Assembly: GCA_947174725.1 (NCBI GenBank) | Contig: CAMWKA010000064.1 | Span: 1-8,189 of the forward strand | DNA from: an uncultured Lachnospiraceae bacterium | GTDB taxonomy: Bacteria; Bacillota; Clostridia; Lachnospirales; Lachnospiraceae | Direction: 5' to 3' | Length of the DNA: 8,189 bases | Part shown: piece after piece, positions 1 to 6,123 of the stretch | Numbering within the stretch: position 1 is the stretch's first letter | Layout: the number at the start of each line of letters is the position of its first letter | The notes under the pieces: model-generated | Seen by the model: the letters and a program-made list of their open reading frames with translations, nothing else | Databases searched by the model: none | Told to the model about the DNA's origin: nothing | Made by a program: the position numbers and the translations under genes

Positions 1-32
1 GTATCGTCCCGCCGCTTGCTTCCGTTTCCCAT
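1..32 (-). CDS. possible 5' end of a further gene, cut by the window edge
   Basis: After the stop of the sugar transferase gene there is an ATG at 32-30 followed by an open frame to the window edge, reading MGNGSKRRDD. A purine-rich stretch (AAAGGAAAGACAGG, roughly 37-50) lies just upstream and could serve as a ribosome site. The start would be about 33 bp from the preceding stop, which fits continuation of the same transcript. A short basic N-terminus is common ahead of a first membrane segment in envelope proteins such as LytR-CpsA-Psr or chain-length proteins, but ten residues are not enough to assign a family. It may also not be a gene. Confidence 0.35.
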   Translation of the reverse strand, partial: MGNGSKRRDD

Positions 33-65
33 AATGCCTGTCTTTCCTTTCTTCTTCCCTGCAAT

Positions 66-1478
66 TTAATATGCATTTTTATTAATGAATCCTTTAAATA
101 ACGTGAGAAACAGGATTTTAAAATCTAAAAACAATGTCCAGTTCTCAATATAAAACAAATCAAAATCAATACGCTTCCATATTGAAGAATTACCCCGATA
201 ACCATTGATCTGCGCCCATCCGGTCATACCGGGACGTACCTGATGCTTGATCATATAGCGGGGAATCTCCTCTTTAAATTCCTCCACAAACTGCGGACGC
301 TCCGGACGAGGTCCGATCAGCGACATATCTCCTGCCAATACATTAAATAACTGCGGCAGTTCATCCAGACTGGTCTTCCTCAAAAACTTTCCAATCGGTG
401 TTACTCTGGGATCGCCTTTTCTGGTCCAGCCGCTCTTTTCTTCCTCCTCCGTCTGCTGACGCATGGTACGGAATTTATACATCTTAAACGTTTTATTGTG
501 ATAGCCAACCCGCTCCTGTGAAAAGATCACATTTCCGCCATCCGTGCATTTGATCAGTAGTGCCGAGAGCAGCATCACCGGGGAAAACAGAATAATACAT
601 ATGATCGCTCCTACCACATCAACAGCCCTTTTGATCAAGCTGTTAATGGTATTGCTAAGTGGCAGATGCCTGATGTTGATCACGGCAAGACCTGTCAGAT
701 CCTCGATATACGGCTTGGTCGGGATAACGCTGTTGTAATCCGGGATAAATTTTGTATGAACACCGGATTTTTCACAGATATTGACCAGTTCTTCCAGCTT
801 TCCATAATCGGTCAGAGCCAATGTCAGACCAATCTCATCGATCTTATTTTCCGGCAGTATCACATGAATGTTGTCGATCCTGCCAATGACTTTTACGCCA
901 CGGTACAATGTTCCCGCCGGAATCTTATCGTCCAGGATGCCGCAGACTACATATCCCCACTGGGGATTTTCCAAAATACGGTTGATATATTTTTCCGCAG
1001 CTCTCGAATATCCTACCAGCAGTACATACTTGATATTATACCCTTTCCTGCGGACCGCGCGAAGCAGCAGGCGCAGGCATTGACGAAAAATAACCTCAAA
1101 CAGGATCGTCGCCCCGTAAAAAATACTGATCATGGTACGTGAAATATCTTCCAGTTTAATCACGTACAAAAATGCAGCCAGCATAGCGATTCCGACGGTA
1201 TTGGCCCGAATGATGTTTAAAACCTCACGCCAACCGCTGGAATAACGCTTTGACATATACAAACCGCAGAAATAATAAAGCACAAGATAGATCGGAACAA
1301 TAAAATACAACGCGCCAAAATATGTTTCTTTTGACAGGACGCCTACACTTGCCTCGTCTATCGGGGTCCAGAGAACTACAAACTTGATATACCACGCAAG
1401 TAAATAAGAGCCCGCAATTACCAGAGCATCAATCAGAACATGTATCCAGTTAAATACCCGCTGATTATCCCTTATCAT
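66..1478 (-). CDS. undecaprenyl-phosphate sugar-1-phosphate transferase (polyprenyl glycosylphosphotransferase, WcaJ/EpsE/CpsE type)
   Basis: This integral membrane enzyme starts glycan assembly by moving a sugar-1-phosphate from a nucleotide sugar, usually UDP-glucose or UDP-galactose, to undecaprenyl phosphate on the inner face of the membrane. Using the 470-residue start, four hydrophobic segments lie at about 12-34, 52-74, 95-110 and 116-136. A Rossmann-like CoA-binding-type domain follows at about 150-265, then a further hydrophobic segment at about 284-310, then the C-terminal catalytic bacterial sugar transferase domain. Family motifs in that domain are KFRTM (335-339), SLDELPQ with the catalytic Asp-Glu pair at about 372-373, GPRPERP (389-395) and RPGMTG (415-420). 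Length and domain order match full-length WcaJ-like enzymes, so it looks intact. The open frame extends upstream to a TTG at 1499, but I choose the ATG at 1478: GGAGG lies inside that extension, and the resulting MIRDNQRVFN start is typical of the family as I know it. The sugar transferred cannot be read from sequence. Confidence 0.95.
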   Translation of the reverse strand: MIRDNQRVFNWIHVLIDALVIAGSYLLAWYIKFVVLWTPIDEASVGVLSKETYFGALYFIVPIYLVLYYFCGLYMSKRYSSGWREVLNIIRANTVGIAMLAAFLYVIKLEDISRTMISIFYGATILFEVIFRQCLRLLLRAVRRKGYNIKYVLLVGYSRAAEKYINRILENPQWGYVVCGILDDKIPAGTLYRGVKVIGRIDNIHVILPENKIDEIGLTLALTDYGKLEELVNICEKSGVHTKFIPDYNSVIPTKPYIEDLTGLAVINIRHLPLSNTINSLIKRAVDVVGAIICIILFSPVMLLSALLIKCTDGGNVIFSQERVGYHNKTFKMYKFRTMRQQTEEEEKSGWTRKGDPRVTPIGKFLRKTSLDELPQLFNVLAGDMSLIGPRPERPQFVEEFKEEIPRYMIKHQVRPGMTGWAQINGYRGNSSIWKRIDFDLFYIENWTLFLDFKILFLTLFKGFINKNAY

Positions 1479-1483
1479 ATCTG

Positions 1484-1497
1484 CCTTTGCTTCCTCC
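1484..1497 (-). promoter_or_regulatory. ribosome-binding region that places the transferase start at 1478
   Basis: On the minus strand GGAGG (1497-1493) begins at the last base of the upstream TTG candidate, and AAAGG (1488-1484) follows five bases before the ATG at 1478. A ribosome using the TTG at 1499 would have its best purine-rich site inside the coding sequence, so the ATG is preferred. The GGAGG-to-ATG gap of 14 nt is long, so AAAGG or both may contribute. Confidence 0.55.
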
Positions 1498-1527
1498 AAA
1501 TCATATCAAAAGCACGCACTAACTTAC

Positions 1528-1556
1528 ATTCTACTATATTCTGCCAAAAATGACAA
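1528..1556 (-). promoter_or_regulatory. sigma-A-type promoter in front of the sugar-phosphate transferase gene
   Basis: In the 62-83 bp between the preceding glycosyltransferase stop and the transferase start, the minus strand reads TTGTCA (1556-1551), a spacer of exactly 17 bp, then TAGAAT (1533-1528). Each hexamer matches the housekeeping consensus at five of six bases. Initiation would fall near 1521, giving a leader of roughly 43 nt. This suggests the initiating transferase can be transcribed apart from the genes before it. The call rests on sequence match alone. Confidence 0.6.
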
Positions 1557-1561
1557 CTATT

Positions 1562-2566
1562 TTAGTTCTGTAACCTGCGAAACGTATTTCCCAGCAATTC
1601 TCCTTCCATTTTTAAGCAACGTATCAAACCGATCTGCTTAAAATCCTGCCGCCGATTTCCTTCTGCCGACCTGCATAACTGAAACCCTTCTGACAATCCT
1701 TTGATATAAGTATTTCCCATCCCCTTTAAAATATAGAAAGATACCTTCAAAGAATAGCCAATTACAAAAAGAGGTAGATTCACTATGATCTGCCAATTCG
1801 GCATATTTTTGTAAATCATATAAATACTGTTTTTGGCGGAAAGCCTTGCTTTAAACGGATTATATCTTGATCCTGAAGCCGCGCTTCCCGCATGATATAC
1901 AACGGCCTTTGGCGTAAACAGATTCTCATAGCCATGCAGCTTTGCACGGTATCCGATATCAATATCTTCCAGATAAGCAAAATGATTTTCATCAAATCCT
2001 CCTAATATCTGCAGGATCTCTTTATTATAAATGGCAGCTCCGCCGCATGCCGCAAAGATCTTCCGTTCCTTTTCGTAATGGGAAGCCGGTTTTCCTTTCC
2101 CGGCTGCATACGCCCAGCCTAACGCGCAGTAATAATCTCCCGCGTCATCCATGATCTCCTTTTCCTGCATGGAAATCATCTTTGCCTGCACAGAAAATGT
2201 TTTTTTGCGGCTTAACAATTTCTCATTTCTGCGGATAGCATAATACAATTCCTTCACAAAGGAGGGTTCGACCACAGTATCGTTATTTAACAAAATCACA
2301 TAGGGCGCCTCCGCCAGTGCAATACCGTCATTGACGGAACGGCAGAATCCGTAATTTTCCTCATGCACTGCATATCTTGTACGGGGAAATGCCCCGTTTT
2401 CCGGATATTTTTCTTTGATTTTTAATAAACTGTCATCTGATGACGCGTCATCGATTACGATCACTTCAAAGGATCTGACGTCCTGCCTCATCAGACTGTC
2501 CATACAATTCTCAAGGTACTCTTTTCCATTATAGTTCGGTATGATCACGCTTACCTTAATCTGCAT
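1562..2566 (-). CDS. GT2 family glycosyltransferase (rhamnosyltransferase-like, COG1216 type)
   Basis: This probable inverting glycosyltransferase, 334 residues long, would add a sugar from a nucleotide donor to a growing lipid-linked glycan at the cytoplasmic face. The GT-A fold starts at once: VSVIIPNYNG at 5-14, then VIVIDDASSDD at about 35-45. The metal- and nucleotide-binding motif LLNNDT is at 92-97 with D96. The acceptor-side motif LEDIDIGYR is at 199-207 with the putative catalytic acidic cluster, followed by a conserved His at 225. A hydrophobic stretch at about 258-281 (IIVNLPLFVIGYSLK region) probably sits at the membrane interface, as in many GT2 enzymes of this type. The ATG lies 6 nt after the TGA of the upstream glycosyltransferase gene and has only weak purine matches before it, so translational coupling is likely. 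Family relatives include rhamnosyltransferases, but donor and acceptor cannot be read from the sequence. Confidence 0.9.
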   Translation of the reverse strand: MQIKVSVIIPNYNGKEYLENCMDSLMRQDVRSFEVIVIDDASSDDSLLKIKEKYPENGAFPRTRYAVHEENYGFCRSVNDGIALAEAPYVILLNNDTVVEPSFVKELYYAIRRNEKLLSRKKTFSVQAKMISMQEKEIMDDAGDYYCALGWAYAAGKGKPASHYEKERKIFAACGGAAIYNKEILQILGGFDENHFAYLEDIDIGYRAKLHGYENLFTPKAVVYHAGSAASGSRYNPFKARLSAKNSIYMIYKNMPNWQIIVNLPLFVIGYSLKVSFYILKGMGNTYIKGLSEGFQLCRSAEGNRRQDFKQIGLIRCLKMEGELLGNTFRRLQN

Positions 2567-2572
2567 ACTCTG

Positions 2573-3976
2573 TCATTTTGCCTTTCCAAACGGGTCATAT
2601 AAGATACCAATGTTTTTCTTTCTTACTTTATTGCAAAAATCTAAACTTTTTTTTCTAATATTTTCCGCCTCTTCTTCCGAGAGCGTCTGCATCCTGCATT
2701 TCTCAGGAACCGGATACGGATATCCGGTAGTCTCCTCAAACAGACCGATCAGATCTTTACGGATTGCCATATTGCGAAGATCCAACGCATCCACATCCTG
2801 CTGTAACACACCCCGGTTCAGATATCCCGAAAATCTCCGATGAAGTCCCCGGTACATGATGGTTCCGTCCTGACGCATCGCCCCGCCGGAAATTTTATGA
2901 TTTACATAAACCGCTCCGCCGATAACACCAAGATCTTCTCTCTGACGCAATATCATCTCCCATGTATCTTCACTCCCGTTATTCCCGGAATATTCTATCC
3001 TGTAAAAGCCAAGATGCTTCAGATGACGAACCTGCGCGTCCCAATTCTTCCCCTTGACATAATCTTCCAAAGCGCGCTTACCGGCTTCATAGGCATAGGA
3101 TTTGGAAGCTGTATTGAGCGCCGTCGAGTCCTCGTGGCAGCGCCAATGATATAGGATATGCGGAATATGGCGGATGTGATCTTTCCAGGGGAGGCCTGTC
3201 CCCGTCATTTTCCCGGTCTGTTCCTCAATCAGCGCCATCGTCCGTAGTACAAGATCATAATCCTGTGCCCCATCATATTCTTTTCTGAGCCCCAACTGCC
3301 GGATAACATCGGCACGGTAAAAAGACAAATGGCAGATATAGTTATTGGTCAGGATCAGATCATAATTAAAATCTCTTTTTTTATTGGGTTCATAATATAC
3401 TTCCAAATACTCATTGGTCTTATCTTCATCAGTATAAAGCAGTTCCGGGCTCCGCTTCTTTTTCCGGCATTTTTCCAATTCCTTTGCCACATGGTAAAGC
3501 GCGTCCGGCGTCAGCAGATCGTCATGATCCAGCAATCCGATATACTCTCCGGTGGCATGATCCAGTGCCGCGTTCGTATTGTCTGAGATCCCTCCGTTGC
3601 TCTCAAGCCTTACATATACGATCCCATCATACTGTGTCTGGAAATCTTTTACGACTCTTTCCACGACATCCGTTTCGGAAGCATCGGCAATCACCAGTTC
3701 GTAATTATGGTAAGTCTGCTCAACAACAGAAAGAATCAGATCCTGCATAAAGATCGGCTTTGTCTCATAAGCAGGCACCACAAGAGACAGTTTCGGATAC
3801 CAGTTCCATGAAACATTCATCTGATGCTCCAGTTCTTCCACGGAGGGCTGCTCATACTGATATTTTCTCTGCTTCCTTGTGACGATCCGCTCAAGAGCAG
3901 CATAGTAGGTATCTTCCAGCCCATTCTTTTTAAGATAATTGATTGTTTTTTTCAGATTCGCTACAGAAAGCAGCAT
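2573..3976 (-). CDS. GT2 glycosyltransferase with one complete domain and a half-lost second GT domain
   Basis: This 467-residue protein has an N-terminal helical region (1-55, NLKKTINYLKKNGL) and then a complete GT2 domain from about 60 to 310. Motifs in that domain are LSLVVPAYE (63-71), the donor and metal motif LLDHDD (148-153), YTDED (181-185), NNYICHLSF (211-219) and YDGAQDYDL (234-242). From about 337 to 420 it resembles only the second half of the second GT2 domain of the larger protein at 6124-8121: DLGVIGGAVY here against DVGAVGAKLY there, and QQDVDALDLRNMAIRKDL against AQDVTAVTGACLMVRKSL. The nucleotide-binding half (VSIIIPN to LLNND) and the late DVDF and His motifs are absent, so the C-terminal part is unlikely to be catalytic. 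Predicted activity is transfer of one sugar by the first domain; the substrate is unknown. GGAGG at 3988-3984, seven bases before the ATG, fixes the start. An intrinsic terminator separates it from the mutase gene upstream, while the next gene follows after 6 nt. Confidence 0.88.
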   Translation of the reverse strand: MLLSVANLKKTINYLKKNGLEDTYYAALERIVTRKQRKYQYEQPSVEELEHQMNVSWNWYPKLSLVVPAYETKPIFMQDLILSVVEQTYHNYELVIADASETDVVERVVKDFQTQYDGIVYVRLESNGGISDNTNAALDHATGEYIGLLDHDDLLTPDALYHVAKELEKCRKKKRSPELLYTDEDKTNEYLEVYYEPNKKRDFNYDLILTNNYICHLSFYRADVIRQLGLRKEYDGAQDYDLVLRTMALIEEQTGKMTGTGLPWKDHIRHIPHILYHWRCHEDSTALNTASKSYAYEAGKRALEDYVKGKNWDAQVRHLKHLGFYRIEYSGNNGSEDTWEMILRQREDLGVIGGAVYVNHKISGGAMRQDGTIMYRGLHRRFSGYLNRGVLQQDVDALDLRNMAIRKDLIGLFEETTGYPYPVPEKCRMQTLSEEEAENIRKKSLDFCNKVRKKNIGILYDPFGKAK

Positions 3977-3996
3977 TTTCTGTCCTCCGTATATAC

Positions 3997-4036
3997 AAAA
4001 ACCATGTCCGGAGACTTTCCTCCGGATATGGTTTTT
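3997..4036 (-). terminator. rho-independent terminator after the phosphohexomutase gene
   Basis: Two 17-bp arms (3997-4013 and 4020-4036) pair with a single A/C mismatch around a 6-nt loop. The GC-rich core TCCGGAG/CTCCGGA adjoins the loop. On the minus strand the stem ends in GGTTTTTGTATAT, a usable U-tract, about 22 bp past the mutase stop. The outer A/T pairs give a T-run on the other strand too, so it could work in both directions. It ends only about 20 bp before the next minus-strand start codon, so it also forms the leader of that gene if transcription reads through. Confidence 0.85.
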
Positions 4037-4058
4037 TGTTTACGATATTTCTCTTCTT

Positions 4059-5780
4059 TTATAATTTTGCCTTTAACGCCTCTGTTAATGCATCCACTTT
4101 CTGCGCCGCATCCTCCAGACTTGTTCCCTTCACTCCCATATAAAACTTGATCTTAGGCTCAGTGCCGGACGGTCTTGCGCAACACCAGGAATCATTTTCC
4201 AGATCAAAATAGAGAACATTGGAAGACGGCAGTCCTGTCTTGGATTCCGCTCCCGTGGCAAGGTCAACGACCTTATCTGCCTTATAGTCGCGGAACTGTT
4301 TTACCTTCAGGGCGCCAAATTCCTTCGGCGGATTAGCCCTTAATTTTTCCATCATGGCAGCGATCTCTTCCAGACCTTCCTTGCCCTTTTTCGTGATGGC
4401 GTACTGTGTCTCTTTATAATAGCCATATTTCTCATACATATCGATCATCATATCCCACAGGGTGATGCCTTCCTTCTTGCAGTAAGCAGCCACCTCAGCC
4501 AGACACATTACCGCCACAACAGCGTCCTTATCCCTTGCGTGGGTTCCGGCAAGACATCCATAGGACTCTTCCAGACCAAAGACATAATTGTTGCTTCCGC
4601 TCTGCTCAAAGAACTTGATCTGTTCCCCAATATACTTAAATCCAGTCAACACATCGATTTCTTTCACATTGTAAGCGTCCGTAATGGCATGCGCCATATT
4701 CGTCGTAACAATGGTGGTTACCAATGCAGGATTCTTCGGCATCGTACCGGTCTTTGTCCTCTCGCGCAGGATATATTCCGCGATCAGCATACCGGACATA
4801 TTGCCGGTAAACGGAACATACTCTCCGGTCTTTGTATCCAGCGCATAGATTCCAAGACGGTCGGCGTCCGGGTCGGTGGCCATGACCACATCAGCTCCCA
4901 CTTCCTTAGCCAGCTTCAGAGCCAGCGTAAATGCCTTGGGATCTTCCGGATTCGGATATTCCAATGTCGTAAAGTTCGGATCAGGATTCTCCTGCTCAGG
5001 AACCACATAAACATTCTTAAAGCCAAGCTCCTTTAAGATCCTGCGGACAGGGATGTTACCTGTTCCGTTAAACGGGGAATATACGATCTTAATATCATCC
5101 GCTACTTCTTTGATCACATCCGGGTGGATGATCTGCTTCTTTAATTCTTCCATATAGGCATCGTCGATCTCTTTGCCGATCACTTCATACAGTCCCTGTT
5201 CCATGGCTGCTTTCTTATCCATGGTCTTTACCGTATGATAATCGGTAACTGCCTTTACTTCGGCAATGATCTCCTCATCCTTCGGCGCGGTTACCTGTGC
5301 GCCGTCTTCCCAGTACGCCTTATATCCGTTATATTCAGGGGGATTGTGGCTTGCCGTCACTACGATACCGGAGATACAGCCAAGCTTACGGAGCGCAAAG
5401 GAAAGCATCGGAGTAGGTCTTAAGGATTCAAATACATATGCCTTGATGCCATTTGCTGCCAGACAAAGCGCCGCCTCGTCTGCAAATTCCGGCGACATCC
5501 TTCTGGAATCATAAGCAATCGCTACGCCCTTGGAAGCGCCGCCCTGCTTGATGATATAATTAGCAAGTCCCTGTGTAGCCTTTCTTACGGTATAGATGTT
5601 CATGCGGTTCGTACCTGCGCCGATCACGCCGCGAAGACCTCCGGTGCCAAATTCCAGTTCCTTATAAAAACGGTCTTCAACTTCCTTTGTATCATTGCGG
5701 ATCGCCAGTAACTCATCCTTTGTCTGCTGGTCAAAATAATCATCCTCCAGCCAGAAGTTAAATTCTTCCATAAAACCCAT
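4059..5780 (-). CDS. pgcA: phosphoglucomutase / phosphomannomutase (alpha-D-phosphohexomutase family, PgcA type)
   Basis: This cytosolic enzyme interconverts glucose-6-phosphate and glucose-1-phosphate (and possibly the mannose phosphates) through a phosphoserine intermediate. At 573 residues it has the usual length of PgcA-type enzymes and all four domain signatures. These are the catalytic serine loop VTASHNPPEYNGYK with S144; the metal-binding loop DPDADR at 303-308; the sugar-binding loop EESYG at 404-408; and the phosphate-binding loop RPSGTEPK at 536-543 in the C-terminal domain. Nothing is missing or broken. AAGGAGG at 5795-5789, eight bases before the ATG at 5780, supports this start over the second Met three codons in. 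Its product feeds UDP-glucose synthesis, which fits the glycosyltransferases and the sugar-phosphate transferase around it. It has its own likely promoter upstream and a strong terminator downstream, so it is probably a single-gene unit inside the cluster, perhaps serving central metabolism as well. Confidence 0.97.
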   Translation of the reverse strand: MGFMEEFNFWLEDDYFDQQTKDELLAIRNDTKEVEDRFYKELEFGTGGLRGVIGAGTNRMNIYTVRKATQGLANYIIKQGGASKGVAIAYDSRRMSPEFADEAALCLAANGIKAYVFESLRPTPMLSFALRKLGCISGIVVTASHNPPEYNGYKAYWEDGAQVTAPKDEEIIAEVKAVTDYHTVKTMDKKAAMEQGLYEVIGKEIDDAYMEELKKQIIHPDVIKEVADDIKIVYSPFNGTGNIPVRRILKELGFKNVYVVPEQENPDPNFTTLEYPNPEDPKAFTLALKLAKEVGADVVMATDPDADRLGIYALDTKTGEYVPFTGNMSGMLIAEYILRERTKTGTMPKNPALVTTIVTTNMAHAITDAYNVKEIDVLTGFKYIGEQIKFFEQSGSNNYVFGLEESYGCLAGTHARDKDAVVAVMCLAEVAAYCKKEGITLWDMMIDMYEKYGYYKETQYAITKKGKEGLEEIAAMMEKLRANPPKEFGALKVKQFRDYKADKVVDLATGAESKTGLPSSNVLYFDLENDSWCCARPSGTEPKIKFYMGVKGTSLEDAAQKVDALTEALKAKL

Positions 5781-5803
5781 GTGTTTAGCCTCCTTGAATA
5801 TTT

Positions 5804-5845
5804 ATTATGTGTTTTTATTGCATAATTGCTAAATATATTTGTAAA
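5804..5845 (-). promoter_or_regulatory. candidate promoter(s) for the phosphohexomutase gene
   Basis: Two overlapping arrangements fit on the minus strand. The first is TTTACA (5845-5840), 17 bp, TGCAAT (5822-5817). The second is TTAGCA (5832-5827), 17 bp, CATAAT (5809-5804). The first has the better -35 element (5 of 6) and the second the better -10 element (5 of 6). Both place initiation a short distance before the ribosome site at 5795-5789. The region is very AT-rich, so chance matches are expected and I cannot choose between them. The tandem repeat block ends two bases upstream of the first -35 element. Confidence 0.4.
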
Positions 5846-5847
5846 TC

Positions 5848-5913
5848 ATTCTTGTCCGATTTACTTGTCTCATTTACTTGTTCCATATTACTTGTTCCAT
5901 ATTACTTGTCCGC
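5848..5913 (-). repeat. five direct repeats of 13-14 bp upstream of the mutase promoter
   Basis: The minus strand carries five copies of a unit close to ACAAGTAAATCGG or ACAAGTAATATGGA. On the plus strand the shared core CTTGT falls at 5851, 5864, 5877, 5891 and 5905, so the periods are 13, 13, 14 and 14. The two central 14-bp copies are nearly identical. The edge of the adjoining palindrome, TTATGTAAAGCGG on the minus strand, looks like a sixth, diverged copy (9 of 13 positions). Stop codons (TAA in the unit) make coding unlikely. It may be a replication-slippage microsatellite or a set of protein-binding sites next to the promoter. Confidence 0.8.
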
Positions 5914-6008
5914 TTTACATAACTCCTCATTTGCCTATTCATATTCCAAAAACATCATAAATGAAATCATTTTTGGAACATGAATAGGCAAATTTCGAGT
6001 TATGTAAA
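5914..6008. repeat. 95-bp near-perfect palindrome (39-bp inverted repeat arms, 17-nt loop)
   Basis: The arms at 5914-5952 and 5970-6008 are inverted copies that differ at four positions: a three-base block (CTC against GAA) and one A/G. The ends read TTTACATAACTC and GAGTTATGTAAA, and the inner edges are CCAAAAA and TTTTTGG. The loop is 5953-5969. A single-stranded copy or transcript would fold into a long hairpin. It is not followed by a T-run on either strand, so it is not an ordinary terminator. Size and shape suit a small non-coding palindromic repeat or MITE-like element, but I see no clear target-site duplication at its edges and no transposase nearby. Whether it recurs in the genome cannot be judged from one window. 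Confidence 0.85.
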
Positions 6009-6123
6009 TCTCATAAGAGTGTTTATAAGTATTTTTTATTATTTTATTATGGAAAATATTATTTATCTTGGTTTTGGAAAAAATTTCCATGACGTTATAT
6101 GCAGATATTTTACTACATATCTG

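Larger units (their letters stand above)
5781..6123. other. 343-bp AT-rich intergenic region between the large glycosyltransferase and the mutase
   Basis: No gene is supported here. From the right it holds a weak 8-bp inverted repeat at 6101-6108 and 6117-6124 that overlaps the stop codon of the large glycosyltransferase (GCAGATAT/ATATCTGC), then an A/T-rich stretch (6009-6100) with nothing clear in it. The 95-bp palindrome, the tandem repeats, the mutase promoter candidates and the mutase ribosome site follow. There is no convincing intrinsic terminator for the large glycosyltransferase gene; its end may be set by the hairpins or by Rho. Confidence 0.7.

Noticed and set aside
666..1142. 158-codon open frame on the plus strand within the sugar-phosphate transferase gene
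   Set aside because: It lies wholly antisense to a gene with strong family motifs, has no recognisable domain, and I see no ribosome site to support it.
2573..3976. Frameshift or sequencing error hiding the missing part of GT domain 2
   Set aside because: The frame runs unbroken, and about 330 nt of domain are absent altogether; there is no space in any frame at the junction for the missing segment.
5848..5913. CRISPR-like repeats
   Set aside because: The units are contiguous 13-14 bp direct repeats with no spacers and no cas genes nearby.
5914..6008. Palindrome as an intrinsic terminator for the large glycosyltransferase gene
   Set aside because: Neither strand has a T-run after the stem; the T/A runs are at the loop side, and the stem is too AT-rich and long for a usual terminator.
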